From NCBI GenBank assembly GCA_031424975.1, contig JANPIL010000201.1, positions 19,963 through 83,962 of the forward strand: a stretch of 64,000 nt of DNA, given 5' to 3'. The position numbers and the translations under genes are program-made. This document shows positions 1-9,700 of this stretch, piece by piece. Each line of letters starts with the position of its first letter. Within the stretch, counting starts at the first letter, position 1. Origin of the DNA: Xanthocytophaga sp031424975 (GTDB taxonomy: Bacteria > Bacteroidota > Bacteroidia > Cytophagales > 172606-1). The notes under the pieces are model-generated. The model did no database searches. It was not told the origin of the DNA and saw only the letters and a list, made by a program, of their open reading frames with translations.

Positions 1-1110
1 CAGTTTGACTTGTATGAAGATTTGCCGGGAGGTATACCAGGGCTGAGAGATTTTGTTGACCGGGCACACAAGTTCAACACACATGTGTACCTCGCCTACA
101 ATCCATGGGATGTAATTGGCAAACGCACCGATATGTATAAGGCCCAGGCCGATGTATTAGGTAAAACCAATGCGGATGGGCTTTTACTGGATACCGAACA
201 AAAATCAAACAACAAATTCAGACTGGCTGTTGATCAATTTAACCCCGATGCGTTATTTGTAACAGAAGGGCGCCCCGATTTAAACGGGCTTGAGGTGACC
301 ACCACCAGTTGGGATCATCCAGGAAAAAGTTTGCCTTTGCCGCGTATTGATCTGTTGCGATTTATCATTCCCGAACACCGTGCTTTTCAAATACAGCGGT
401 GGGACAGGAACCGAACGCCACTTATTAAAAAAGCTTTTTTTAACGCCACGGGCTTAGTTGTTTGGGACGATGTATTTGGAGAGATCAACCTTCAATCGGC
501 CGATGAAAAAATACTTATTCACCGGTACAATACCATCATGCATGATTATTCCGATGCATTTAATTCAAACAATGTAGTAGCCCTTCTGGCAACAGAAAAA
601 GATGAATTGTTTGTAAACGGATTTATAGCGGCTGATGTACAGGCCTTCACCCTTTTTCAGGCAAACCATGATGGTGTCTCACACTTTTTTGATAACCGCA
701 TCATCGGGAATTTATTTCAGGTAGATATTCCCGACAACTGGCATATAACCGATGTTTGGAATAAGCGGCCGGTAGAGGTCAAAATAGTTAAAGGTAAAAA
801 AGTGGCTTCACTTCCGCAGGAAATGCCTGAGGACCTCGGATGTTTTATCGCCACCCCAAAACTTATTAAAGTGGTTGAAACAGACACTGGCTGGGCTGCA
901 ACTACTCCCGGCATTGCAACCGGAAAAATTGAATTAGTAGGATTTGATGCCGGATTACGTAACCAGGTCAGCCAAACTGTGCAGGCAGGCACAACACTTT
1001 CGTTTACAAAAACTGAGTGCAGGCAAAACAGCGATGGATATGTTATGCTGCAGTACCGTAATGCTGATAACGAAGTAAAAGACGTATACCTGGTAATGGT
1101 AGGTTACTAA
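1..1110 (+). CDS. Secreted glycosidase-like barrel protein, 5' end missing
   Basis: The reading frame is open from base 1 to the TAA at 1108-1110, so the start lies outside the window; 369 residues remain. The visible part begins inside what looks like an alpha/beta barrel (alternating hydrophobic strands such as THVYLAYNPWDV and ADGLLLDTEQKS), followed from about residue 230 by beta-rich segments typical of C-terminal sandwich domains of glycoside hydrolases. I do not recognise a named family and cannot assign catalytic residues. It sits 24 bp upstream of an FGE-fold protein and opens a run of secreted glycan-active genes on the same strand, so a role in carbohydrate breakdown is inferred from context only. 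Base composition is AT-rich like the genes that follow. Confidence 0.55.
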   Translation, partial: QFDLYEDLPGGIPGLRDFVDRAHKFNTHVYLAYNPWDVIGKRTDMYKAQADVLGKTNADGLLLDTEQKSNNKFRLAVDQFNPDALFVTEGRPDLNGLEVTTTSWDHPGKSLPLPRIDLLRFIIPEHRAFQIQRWDRNRTPLIKKAFFNATGLVVWDDVFGEINLQSADEKILIHRYNTIMHDYSDAFNSNNVVALLATEKDELFVNGFIAADVQAFTLFQANHDGVSHFFDNRIIGNLFQVDIPDNWHITDVWNKRPVEVKIVKGKKVASLPQEMPEDLGCFIATPKLIKVVETDTGWAATTPGIATGKIELVGFDAGLRNQVSQTVQAGTTLSFTKTECRQNSDGYVMLQYRNADNEVKDVYLVMVGY

Positions 1111-1134
1111 TAAAAGCACATCAAAATAGAAAGT

Positions 1135-1950
1135 ATGATAAAAGTTCAATTACTATTTTTTGGAGTGATCAGTTGCTTCACCAGTTTCATGGGGATTGTA
1201 TCAAACGCCACTGCACAGGGTAGCAACGCTGGCATGGTATTCATTAAAGGCAGCAACTTCCACTACCTGCAGCAAAACCGCTGGCGTGAAGGCCTTGAAC
1301 TTAATCAATATGTGGAGGGGCCATTGGGCGATGCTTACGTAGAGGACTACTATATCGAACTGAAAGATTTTTATATTGACAAAACGGAAGTCACCAATAA
1401 GCAGTTCAAACAATTTGTAGATGCATCCGGGTATAAACCCACCGACAGTCAAAATTTTTTGCGGCATTGGAAAAATGGTACCTATCCTAAGGGCCAGGAA
1501 AATTACCCGGTAGTGTTTGTAGATTATTGGGATGCTATGGCTTACGCAAAATGGGCCGGCAAAGATTTGCCAACCGAACAAGAATGGCAATATGCCGCCC
1601 AGGGAAAAGAGGGCTGGCTGTTTCCATGGGGCGATACCTACGATAGTACAAAGGCAAATATTGGTACCAATCAGGCAAAGCCCGTAGGTTCTTTTCTTGC
1701 CGGGGCCAGCCCATTTGGCTTGCTGGATATGGCAGGCAATGTAGCGGAAATGACAGCTAGTTTTCATGATGATGGCATGCATTGGTTTTCGTACCTGCGT
1801 GGAGGCAGTTGGTTTCAATCGTATTACAGTTTATGGTACGCCGAAAATGGATTGCTTACCAATAACCAGCGCCTCAAATTTTGGTGGCTCAACCCCGGGT
1901 TCAACCGAAGCGAAACCATCGGCTTTAGATGTGTGCAAAGAATATTATAA
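1135..1950 (+). CDS. Secreted FGE-sulfatase-fold protein lacking the catalytic cysteines
   Basis: 271 residues with an N-terminal signal peptide ending near ATAQG (about residue 28). The body has the formylglycine-generating-enzyme fold: FYIDKTEVTNKQF (about 79-91), LPTEQEWQYAA, FPWGD, LLDMAGNVAEM, RGGSW (about 222-226) and the terminal GFRC. In true sulfatase-activating enzymes the active-site cysteines follow the GGSW motif; here the next residues are FQSYYSLWYAENG with no cysteine, so sulfatase activation is unlikely. Such proteins are common beside glycan-degrading genes in Bacteroidota, with roles that are usually unknown. It follows the truncated barrel protein by 24 bp and is probably cotranscribed with it. 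Family confidence is high; function is not assigned. Confidence 0.8.
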   Translation: MIKVQLLFFGVISCFTSFMGIVSNATAQGSNAGMVFIKGSNFHYLQQNRWREGLELNQYVEGPLGDAYVEDYYIELKDFYIDKTEVTNKQFKQFVDASGYKPTDSQNFLRHWKNGTYPKGQENYPVVFVDYWDAMAYAKWAGKDLPTEQEWQYAAQGKEGWLFPWGDTYDSTKANIGTNQAKPVGSFLAGASPFGLLDMAGNVAEMTASFHDDGMHWFSYLRGGSWFQSYYSLWYAENGLLTNNQRLKFWWLNPGFNRSETIGFRCVQRIL

Positions 1951-2241
1951 AGAAGACTATATATGTTGAGGTATTTATTCCTGATAAAAAAATATTTCCC
2001 AGAACTTGCCGACAACGAAACGGTGAGTCGCTGAATAGAAAATACTGGTAAAAAGTAGGAAAATGAAAACGAATATACTACCCTGCTTTAATGGTTTTAA
2101 TAGGTTAGGGCAAACATCTATTTATCCCCAGCAGTTATAAAGATGCTGATATATGTGCCTATCAATTTAAGGGTGCTTCAACAACCAGTTAATAAATATC
2201 AAATGATAGACTAATGTTAAAGTAAGCTTTAATTGTCAGTA

Positions 2242-2318
2242 GTGAATGGGCAATGGTGAATGGGCAAAACATAAAAAAGTAAGCATTCATTAATATCTAT
2301 TCACCATTGACCATTCAC
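2242..2318. repeat. 20-bp inverted repeat in the intergenic gap 1951-2394
   Basis: The left arm at 2242-2261 and the right arm at 2299-2318 are reverse complements except for one base, around a 37-base spacer. The arms are built from tandem GTGAATGG-like words. It could fold as a long hairpin between the FGE-fold gene and the GH27 gene and may act in termination or transcript stability. Nothing else recognisable is seen in the 444-base gap. Confidence 0.6.
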
Positions 2319-2394
2319 AAATCAATACGTCACATTAAACTTAACAAAGCACTAGTTCAACTATTACCTAAATGACAGAAATCAACTACCAAAA

Positions 2395-3801
2395 ATGAAA
2401 AAATATAAAACGTTATTGCTTATGACCCTGTCTGTTGCGGTTGCCTGCAATACTCCCGACAGGATAACACAAACTAGGAATATAATCGCTTTCGATTCGC
2501 TGGCTGTTACGCCGCCAATGGGTTGGAATAGCTGGGACTGCCTGGGTATTGATGCCAATGAGGAGCAGGTTAAAAAGGTGGCAGATTACATGGCAGCTAA
2601 CCTAAAGCAATATGGATGGGAATATATTATTATCGATGCAGGATGGTTTCATCCAAAAGAATTGGTTACCGCAGAAGCAAAACGAAAGAACCCATTACAA
2701 AATCTCGATACTTATGGACGCTTAATTCCCGACACCATAAAGTTTCCTTCGGCTAAAGGCGGTGTTGGTTTTAGAGCACTGGCGGATTATATACACAGCA
2801 AGGGTTTGAAGTTTGGCTTTCATTTAATGCGGGGTATCCCATGGAATGCAGTTGCCAATAATACACCGATAGAAGGAACCACGTTTTATGTAACAAACAT
2901 TGCAGATTTACTGGATACCTGCGAATGGTCGAACATAATGAAAGGGGTGAACATGAGCAAGCCCGGGGCGCAGGAATACTATAACTCCGTATTTAAATTA
3001 TATGGACAATGGGGAATTGATTTTGTAAAGGTGGATGATATTTCAAGACCTTACCACAAAGCCGAAATTGAAGGGGTCCAAAATGCCATTTTGCAATCGG
3101 GCGCCCCCATTGTACTGAGCCTTTCACCCGGCGAAACCCCGGTGGAACAGTGGGATCATTTAACTGAAAATGCGCAAATGTGGCGCATCTCAGGCGATTT
3201 TTGGGACGACTGGAAATGGCTTAAAAAGCAGTTCGATATCTGTCATCGCTGGGATTCAATTCAAACACCAGGGCACTGGCCTGACGCAGATATGTTGCCC
3301 ATTGGCAAATTGCGTATTACAGGTGGAGACGATTGGATAGCTTCTCAGTTAGGTACTACAAGAGATAATATCAGCAATGAATACTCACGGTTTACCGATC
3401 CTGAAAAATATTCGTTGATGACACTATGGTGTATGTTCAGGTCACCACTAATGCTTGGTGGATATCTGCCGGAAAACGATTCTGTTACTACGGAACTCAT
3501 CACCAATAAGGAGGTAATCGCAATTAACCAAAATAGTGAAAATAATCACCAGTTGAAAAGCAATAATGGCATCATTGTTTGGACAGCCGATGTGCCTGGT
3601 ACAAAACAAAAATATGTAGCACTATTTAATACCAACGATGGAAATCCGCAGATGGCTACAGTACAATGGAGCGAACTTGGTTTGAACGGCGAGCAGCAAG
3701 TGCGTGACCTGTGGGCGAAAAAAAACCTTGGAAAAATGAAGGAAAGTTTTTCTGTTATGGTTGAGGCGCACAACTGCATGCTGGTAAAAATTGGGGGATA
3801 G
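2395..3801 (+). CDS. GH27 family alpha-galactosidase-like lipoprotein
   Basis: 468 residues with a lipoprotein signal: hydrophobic stretch then VAVAC, lipidated Cys about residue 18. The mature protein opens with the GH27 signature TPPMGWNSWD (about residue 39). The nucleophile region is DFVKVDD (Asp near 213). The acid/base region is RISGDFWDDW (about 265-275), followed by WPDADMLPIG and GGDDW, and a C-terminal beta domain. GH27 enzymes retain stereochemistry and release alpha-galactose, or beta-L-arabinopyranose in some members; sequence alone does not separate these here. Length is normal for the family. The protein is expected to be anchored at the outer membrane or in the periplasm. A 444-base gap upstream suggests its own promoter. 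Confidence 0.9.
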   Translation: MKKYKTLLLMTLSVAVACNTPDRITQTRNIIAFDSLAVTPPMGWNSWDCLGIDANEEQVKKVADYMAANLKQYGWEYIIIDAGWFHPKELVTAEAKRKNPLQNLDTYGRLIPDTIKFPSAKGGVGFRALADYIHSKGLKFGFHLMRGIPWNAVANNTPIEGTTFYVTNIADLLDTCEWSNIMKGVNMSKPGAQEYYNSVFKLYGQWGIDFVKVDDISRPYHKAEIEGVQNAILQSGAPIVLSLSPGETPVEQWDHLTENAQMWRISGDFWDDWKWLKKQFDICHRWDSIQTPGHWPDADMLPIGKLRITGGDDWIASQLGTTRDNISNEYSRFTDPEKYSLMTLWCMFRSPLMLGGYLPENDSVTTELITNKEVIAINQNSENNHQLKSNNGIIVWTADVPGTKQKYVALFNTNDGNPQMATVQWSELGLNGEQQVRDLWAKKNLGKMKESFSVMVEAHNCMLVKIGG

Positions 3802-4110
3802 TTAACCAACGAAGTAAGTGTTTAATAAAATACGAAAGTGGCAAATTATTACATGGCATTTATTTATGCACCTGATGATTCTTTTCTTCCAAAGACCATA
3901 GATTGTATCAACTCGTAAATTGGGAATTCCATATACTTCCATCATTGTGATGTACACCCATTCAAAGTCAGTAGATGATGTTGTGTATGAAGGAACCTTG
4001 ATTTGCAAAAACCCTGCGAAAATTTATTGATGAATTAGTATTTTTTGAAGCCTCAAAATTTATTTTCGAATATTAATTGAAGTCTATCCCTTTTGGAAAA
4101 GCAACAAGTA
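3802..4110. other. Intergenic stretch without a supported gene
   Basis: About 310 AT-rich bases between the GH27 gene and the broken membrane-protein gene. A 68-codon minus-strand frame at 3802-4008 exists but has no signal, motif or neighbour support, so I leave it uncalled. Confidence 0.4.
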
Positions 4111-4450
4111 ATGAGGGACTTTTCTAAAAAAACATCATCTTTTCTGTTAGTTTGCCTGCTACTGTGTGCCCAAAATGTTTTTAGCCAGTTAACAATCAGG
4201 GCCAAACCGAACGAGATTAATCCTAAGGTTATTTGTGTAACCAACGACTACATAGATTTAGAAAATTTTAAAAATGCTGCTGCTAGTAAAATAACGCCTT
4301 ACACGACTGTTTTTGTCTTTTTAATAGGTATTTATTTGGAAAGAGTTTAAAAATTCGCCGAAACAAACCAATACTTATTTACTCCTGATGTTTATATGTT
4401 TTGTTATTGGACTGGGGTGTGTTATTTATTTCAGGGTTGTAATTTATTAA
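4111..4450 (+). pseudogene. Small exported membrane protein broken by a single-base frameshift
   Basis: From ATG 4111 the frame encodes a signal peptide (LLVCLLLCAQNVFSQ), a short polar stretch and the start of a membrane segment (TTVFVFLIGI), then stops at 4350. In the +1 frame, open just after the TAATAG near 4325, the sequence continues with a charged KEFKNSPKQT segment and a strong second membrane helix (LLLMFICFVIGLGCVIYF), ending at a TAA at 4448-4450. Removing one T from the ATTTATTT run near 4330 joins them into one protein of about 112 residues. This is either a real frameshift mutation or a homopolymer sequencing error. I do not recognise the family. The gap to the next gene (4451-4542) shows nothing further. 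Confidence 0.5.
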
Positions 4451-4542
4451 TGAGCATACTAAGCTTGCGGTATTAAGTACCTTTATTCAAATTAATTGCG
4501 CTTATACTTTTTAGGTAGTCAACAAAAGTTTGATAAGTAACC

Positions 4543-6237
4543 GTGAAATGTAATTTTTATAAAGATAAAAAAATACTTATGCTTACACCCATTAATGTGT
4601 TACTGATAGTAGCAATCAACTGTTTGTTTTTTATAAATGCCCAGGGGCAAACCGATTTAAAATACCTGAATGGCAATCCGATAAACACAAATCAAACTGG
4701 TAGCCCGATACAACACTATTGGAGTAAATGTGTAAGCGCTGGCAGGGCCAATGAAGCCTTACGGGCATCATGGCTGGAGCAATTGGACATGGTTCATAAA
4801 GCGGCTGGTTTTAAATATGTACGCTTTCATGGCATATTTCATGATGATATGTTTGCCTACATGGTAAATGAAGATGGAACTATCAATTACAATTGGCAGT
4901 ACATTGACGATGTTTTCGACCGGCTGCTTGATATAGGAGTAAAGCCATTTGTTGAGTTTAGTTTTTTCCCAAAAGCTATATCACCAGATGCTACTGTTTT
5001 TTGGTGGGGCGGACATGGAAGGCCACCTGCAGATTATAAAGCCTGGAATGGCCTTGTGGATGCCTTTGTAAAACACTGCCTCCAGCGTTATGGGAAAAAA
5101 GAAGTGCATACATGGTATTTTGAAGTATGGAATGAACCTAACCTCAGTGGTTTTTGGAAAGGGACAATGCAGCAATATTTTGACCTATATAAAGAAACCG
5201 CTCTTACCATTAAAGCTATAGATCCATTGCTAAAAGTAGGTGGCCCGGCTACCAGCAGCTACCACCCTGCCGAAGGCGTTTATGATAGTTTGAAACGGTC
5301 AATTAAAAATATTTCACCTGCAGATTTTTTAGACATTCAATGTGAAGGCCCATGGATTACAGAGTTTTTAAAATACTGTGAAAAAGAAAATCTTCCGGTT
5401 GATTTTGTTTCATCGCACCCATACCCAACCACCTATCCATTTGGCGATGGTGGTGGGCAGTTTGAAATGAGCAGACCAGTCAACAGCCTCCATATGGATT
5501 TAACCTGGTTGAATAAAACAATAAAAAACAGCAACTATCAAAATGCAGAAATTCATTTGACAGAATGGTCTTCCAGCCCATCCAACAGAGATCATACACA
5601 CGATTATTTACAGGCTGCAACCTATATTGTTAAAGCTAATATTGACTGTATGGGATTAGCCAACTCGCTTTCTTACTGGATATTTACAGATATTGAAGAA
5701 GAGCGGGAGGCCAGTGCATCCGTTTTTCATGGTGGCTGGGGTTTGGTTAATTTTCAGGGAATCGCAAAGCCTGCGTTTCATGCTTACCGGTTTTTAAACG
5801 CATTGGGTAACGCAATGGTTTTTAAAGAAGACGGTTTTATGTTGACAAAACACACTGGTACTAATTTACTTACCGGCATATTTTACAATTATCCTGCAGA
5901 GGTTATTGAAGCTGCCCCCATCTCAATTGGTTCAAGAGATAAAGCTGAAAAAACCCTTAATACCGGTAACCCCCATAAAATTAATTTAAACTTATCTAAT
6001 GTAAAGCCTGGTAGTAAATTCGAAGTTGAAATAGTAGACAAGAATAATGCTTTTTCTCTCAAAAGCTGGCAACAGATGGGCAGCCCGGAGCCTCCTACCC
6101 GGGAACAAACTAACAAACTAAAGGAACTTGGATTAAAGACTAAAAAAATAAGTTTAACTGCAAACAGTATAGGGCAACTGATTTGGAAATACAGCCTCGA
6201 TGCATGGGCAATAGCACTTTTAAAACAAATAAAATAG
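4543..6237 (+). CDS. GH39-like secreted glycoside hydrolase
   Basis: 564 residues. A signal peptide is present either from the first ATG or from the ATG at 4579, which gives a more compact leader; cleavage is likely after NAQGQ. The barrel carries the clan GH-A catalytic pair: acid/base E198 in the motif WNEPN and nucleophile E341 in HLTEWSS. The architecture and the VRFHGIF and WYFEVWNEPNL strands are typical of GH39, which contains beta-xylosidases and enzymes acting on arabinose-containing side chains. A C-terminal beta domain follows from about residue 440. The protein is expected in the periplasm or at the cell surface. It sits between genes for GH27 and a large clan GH-A enzyme on the same strand. 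The exact substrate is not deducible from sequence. Confidence 0.85.
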   Translation: MKCNFYKDKKILMLTPINVLLIVAINCLFFINAQGQTDLKYLNGNPINTNQTGSPIQHYWSKCVSAGRANEALRASWLEQLDMVHKAAGFKYVRFHGIFHDDMFAYMVNEDGTINYNWQYIDDVFDRLLDIGVKPFVEFSFFPKAISPDATVFWWGGHGRPPADYKAWNGLVDAFVKHCLQRYGKKEVHTWYFEVWNEPNLSGFWKGTMQQYFDLYKETALTIKAIDPLLKVGGPATSSYHPAEGVYDSLKRSIKNISPADFLDIQCEGPWITEFLKYCEKENLPVDFVSSHPYPTTYPFGDGGGQFEMSRPVNSLHMDLTWLNKTIKNSNYQNAEIHLTEWSSSPSNRDHTHDYLQAATYIVKANIDCMGLANSLSYWIFTDIEEEREASASVFHGGWGLVNFQGIAKPAFHAYRFLNALGNAMVFKEDGFMLTKHTGTNLLTGIFYNYPAEVIEAAPISIGSRDKAEKTLNTGNPHKINLNLSNVKPGSKFEVEIVDKNNAFSLKSWQQMGSPEPPTREQTNKLKELGLKTKKISLTANSIGQLIWKYSLDAWAIALLKQIK

Positions 6238-6633
6238 CGGAATGTTTTGGATAGTTTGTAAAAAATTATTGAATAATAAACACGGGCAGCATACTGTTTG
6301 TCGGCCTTATAAAAAAGATTTTAAGAAAATTGGAAAGTTTGGCAGGCCTGTCCCGAATGTCAGGATGAGAAATGAAATTCTTTTTACAGATCACTGGAAT
6401 GCAATTTGGGGATACATCACGGCAATATTTCTAATTAATAAAGCCTATCTATAGCATAATTTCTACCACTCCTTCCTACCAACATTTTTATGTGCGATAT
6501 GGTACAAAACCAACTGCTGATTGTAATGTAAAATGTACGGGCAATCATAAGCTTCCATTTATATTTTGGTTTAGAGTGTGTCAATGAATTTTCAAGTAAA
6601 GATTTTTAATCATAACAAGCAAGCAATCGTTAA
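6238..6633. other. Intergenic stretch without a supported gene
   Basis: About 400 AT-rich bases. A 70-codon plus-strand frame at 6242-6454 has no signal, motif or start context, and I do not call it. A hairpin follows at 6634. Confidence 0.4.
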
Positions 6634-6664
6634 AATCCCTGTTTTCTAGCAGGGATTCTTTTTT
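6634..6664 (+). terminator. Rho-independent terminator
   Basis: The stem AATCCCTG (6634-6641) pairs with CAGGGATT (6650-6657) across an 8-base loop and is followed by CTTTTTT. It lies 47 bases before the next start, so it would separate the GH39 transcript from the following gene, or attenuate read-through. Confidence 0.75.
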
Positions 6665-6711
6665 GCCAACCATCAACCAACATTAAACTATTCCTTAAGA
6701 AAATATTCATC

Positions 6712-9700
6712 ATGACAAAAAATAAAATATTGTTTAAAGTAGTCTTTCTGCTATTAATCTTTTCATCAGTCAATGTATGTCAAGCCCAAATGGTAGAAGG
6801 GCAAGACATACCCGAATTTGGTAAAACCTTCGGCATAATTCCACACCAAAATGATTATTCTGTCTCGGCGGTTTATATGCAAACAAACATACCGGGCAAT
6901 ATAATGTGGCCAGGCGATAGCCTTACCATTACTATACAATTGGTAAATAATTTATCTAAAGCGGTAGATGTAAAGGGTAGCATGTTGGCAATATCGTATG
7001 GCACCAAAGGCAATGCCGGCGATATCTGGACGCCAGCTATGTTTAAAATAAAGGACGAAGATACAGTGCCGTTGAAGGCAACAATTAAGGCAGGCGGTTT
7101 TATAAATATGCAGGTAAAATTGACGATCCCTGCAAGGTTTGGGGCTTACGGCTTTGTAGCAGATTTGGGAGAATACGGGCGGCAATTCATTACCAGTTGT
7201 GTACGCACTTTTGCAGCAAAAAAAGAAAAAATTCAATACCCCTCTTTTTGCCTCGATGATATTTCAAACGATGTATTGCAACGATTGGGTACCCATGCCA
7301 TCCGGCACGGAATAGCCTACAAGCCTACCAATGCACCCGACTTTGAAAAATGGTATTCAGCAGAACGTAAACAACTACTGGCATATCAACAATCTGATAT
7401 TGCCGTACTGGTAAAAATGGGTGCACCCGAACCTTTTGAAAAATACCAACCAATGGGAGTATCAAGGCCATGGTTAGATGATAAGGATGTGATGCAGAAT
7501 GGCAAAACAGACATGGCCTGGCTGCCGGAATACGATGATGATTTTAAGAAACTGGTGTATAAATTAGCGGCAGAGTTTGGCTGGCCCAAAGGCCCGGTAA
7601 ATGCCTTTGCATTATGGAATGAACCCTGGGATGGCGTATCCATTTCCGGCTGGGGGGCAGATATTCCAAGATACCGTGAGATTTATATAAAAATGGCCGA
7701 AGCGGTAGAACAAGCAAGGAAGGATGCAGGGGTGGATATTCTGATAGGAGGCACAAGTTCTACTTCTAATGCTTTAGATAAATTGTTTGCTGATGGCACC
7801 GATAGTATGCTGCACCGTTTCGATTTTTGCAGTATCCATTACCAGGGTATGCAATCATCTGCCACCATAAAAAAATGGGTCAACAGAAAAGATAGTCTGC
7901 ATGGGAGGGTAAAAATTTGGGATACCGAAAGCTGGGTGGCTAATACAGATGATAGGGTAGCAGCGGTAGTGGCTACCAACCGCTCTGCCGGATACGACAG
8001 GGCAATGGGTGTGTACCGGGGAAATATTTGCCATACCGTTCCGCAAAAAATCAGGCTGGCAAACGGCAGTACAAAAGAAATAGAAGTAATACATGCCTGG
8101 TCGGTAGCTGCGTCGATTGGGGCAACGCAACATTTTATTGGCGAAAGAAAATTTGAGGAACTGCTGTTTAAAAATGGGTTGCCATGGATTACGCAATTTG
8201 ATGGCTTGCCCAACGACAATAATAGAAGTAACAAAGAAGACGGCACCCTCGTTGTTGTAGGCGATATCGGTGAAGAGTTTGGTGCAGAAAATGTATTGTT
8301 TAAAACAGCAAGAGGGTTAAAGGAACAGACGCATGAAGCCGAATTAAAAGCAGCAATAGACAAACTCGACCCCACGACGCAGCAGGCAGCAATTGATCAA
8401 TTAAAACAAGCCATTGCTAAAAAAGAAGTATTGGATGATGCCTCTCTGTCTTTTGCGGATAACGGAGGCAAATTCAGATTGTTCGATTTTTACGGAAATA
8501 CTGTAGCAGCATCAAATGGAAAAATTATTATACCCCTAAACAGCAATGGTTACTTTTTGCGTACAGATGGGTCAGCGGGATCGTTCGAAATGTTGAAAGA
8601 GGCAGTTAAGCATTCAGACATAAAAGGCATTGAACCGCTTGAAACTATCGCTTATGATTTTTTGCAGCCGCTCAATAAGAACGCATCTTTAAAGCTTAAA
8701 TTAACCAATGTGCTTAACAGGCCCATTAGCGGTTTATTAAAATTAAAGGTTGACGGTGTTATATTAAAAGACTCCATTGTAGAAATTAGTTTTATTGAAA
8801 ATGAAACTAAATCAATTGAAGTAAATGCCAGTGCGGCAACCAATGCGCCAGATAATTGTTACCTGCTTTCATTACTGTTTGATGCAGGAATAGACGGTAT
8901 TGCAACGCATGAAGAAACGATTCATGCAAATGTGATCAGCAAAAGAAAAATTAAGGTAGATGGTAAATTAGATGATTGGGAAAATGTATTGCCACAGCGG
9001 ATTATAAGTGATGGCGCTAAGCAAAGCAGCATCACAGAAGAAGCCTGGTTTCCCTTTAAAAATTTTGATAAATCAACTGCTGCAGGTTTATCTAACGGCT
9101 ACCTGGCTTATGATGAAAACTATTTTTACTTTGCGGCAAAAATAGCCGACAGTTCTATAGACGATGGGATGATACGTTTTGAAAACAGGGATGATAATGA
9201 GTTTTACTATCCGGAGAAAAGCTATGTGCCTTATGATACATTCCGCTTTGGTGGTGCCATGTTGCAGGATGGTATTTCTTATTCTGTACGCTGGCAAGGA
9301 AAGATAAAGATTCGCTACAATGAAGAATATCTTTTCTCACTCAACACAAAAAATATCACAAGGTTATGGATCAATAATAAGTTGGTGATTGATAACTGGT
9401 ACAATACACTGAAGCCATCATCAACCGGTAAAATAGTTTTGTCTGCCAACAAAACCTACGATATAAAAATTGAATTGTCGAAGGAATGGAATGCAGTGGA
9501 CATGCAGTTAACATGGCAAAGTAGGCACCAGCCAAAGCAAATAATAACAGCTCAGGTTTTATCTCACCAGGAAAATTCTTTGACAAAGAAAGGTTTAAAC
9601 ACACAGGTTTTTAATGGCCCCGCATTCAATGCTTTTAGTTTTTCCCGTATTGATAGCAGCATCGATTTGCAGCTTGGTGAAAATGATATCCCTGATAGTC

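Noticed and set aside
6242..6454. 70-codon open frame after the GH39 gene
   Set aside because: No signal, motif or conserved context; composition fits intergenic sequence.
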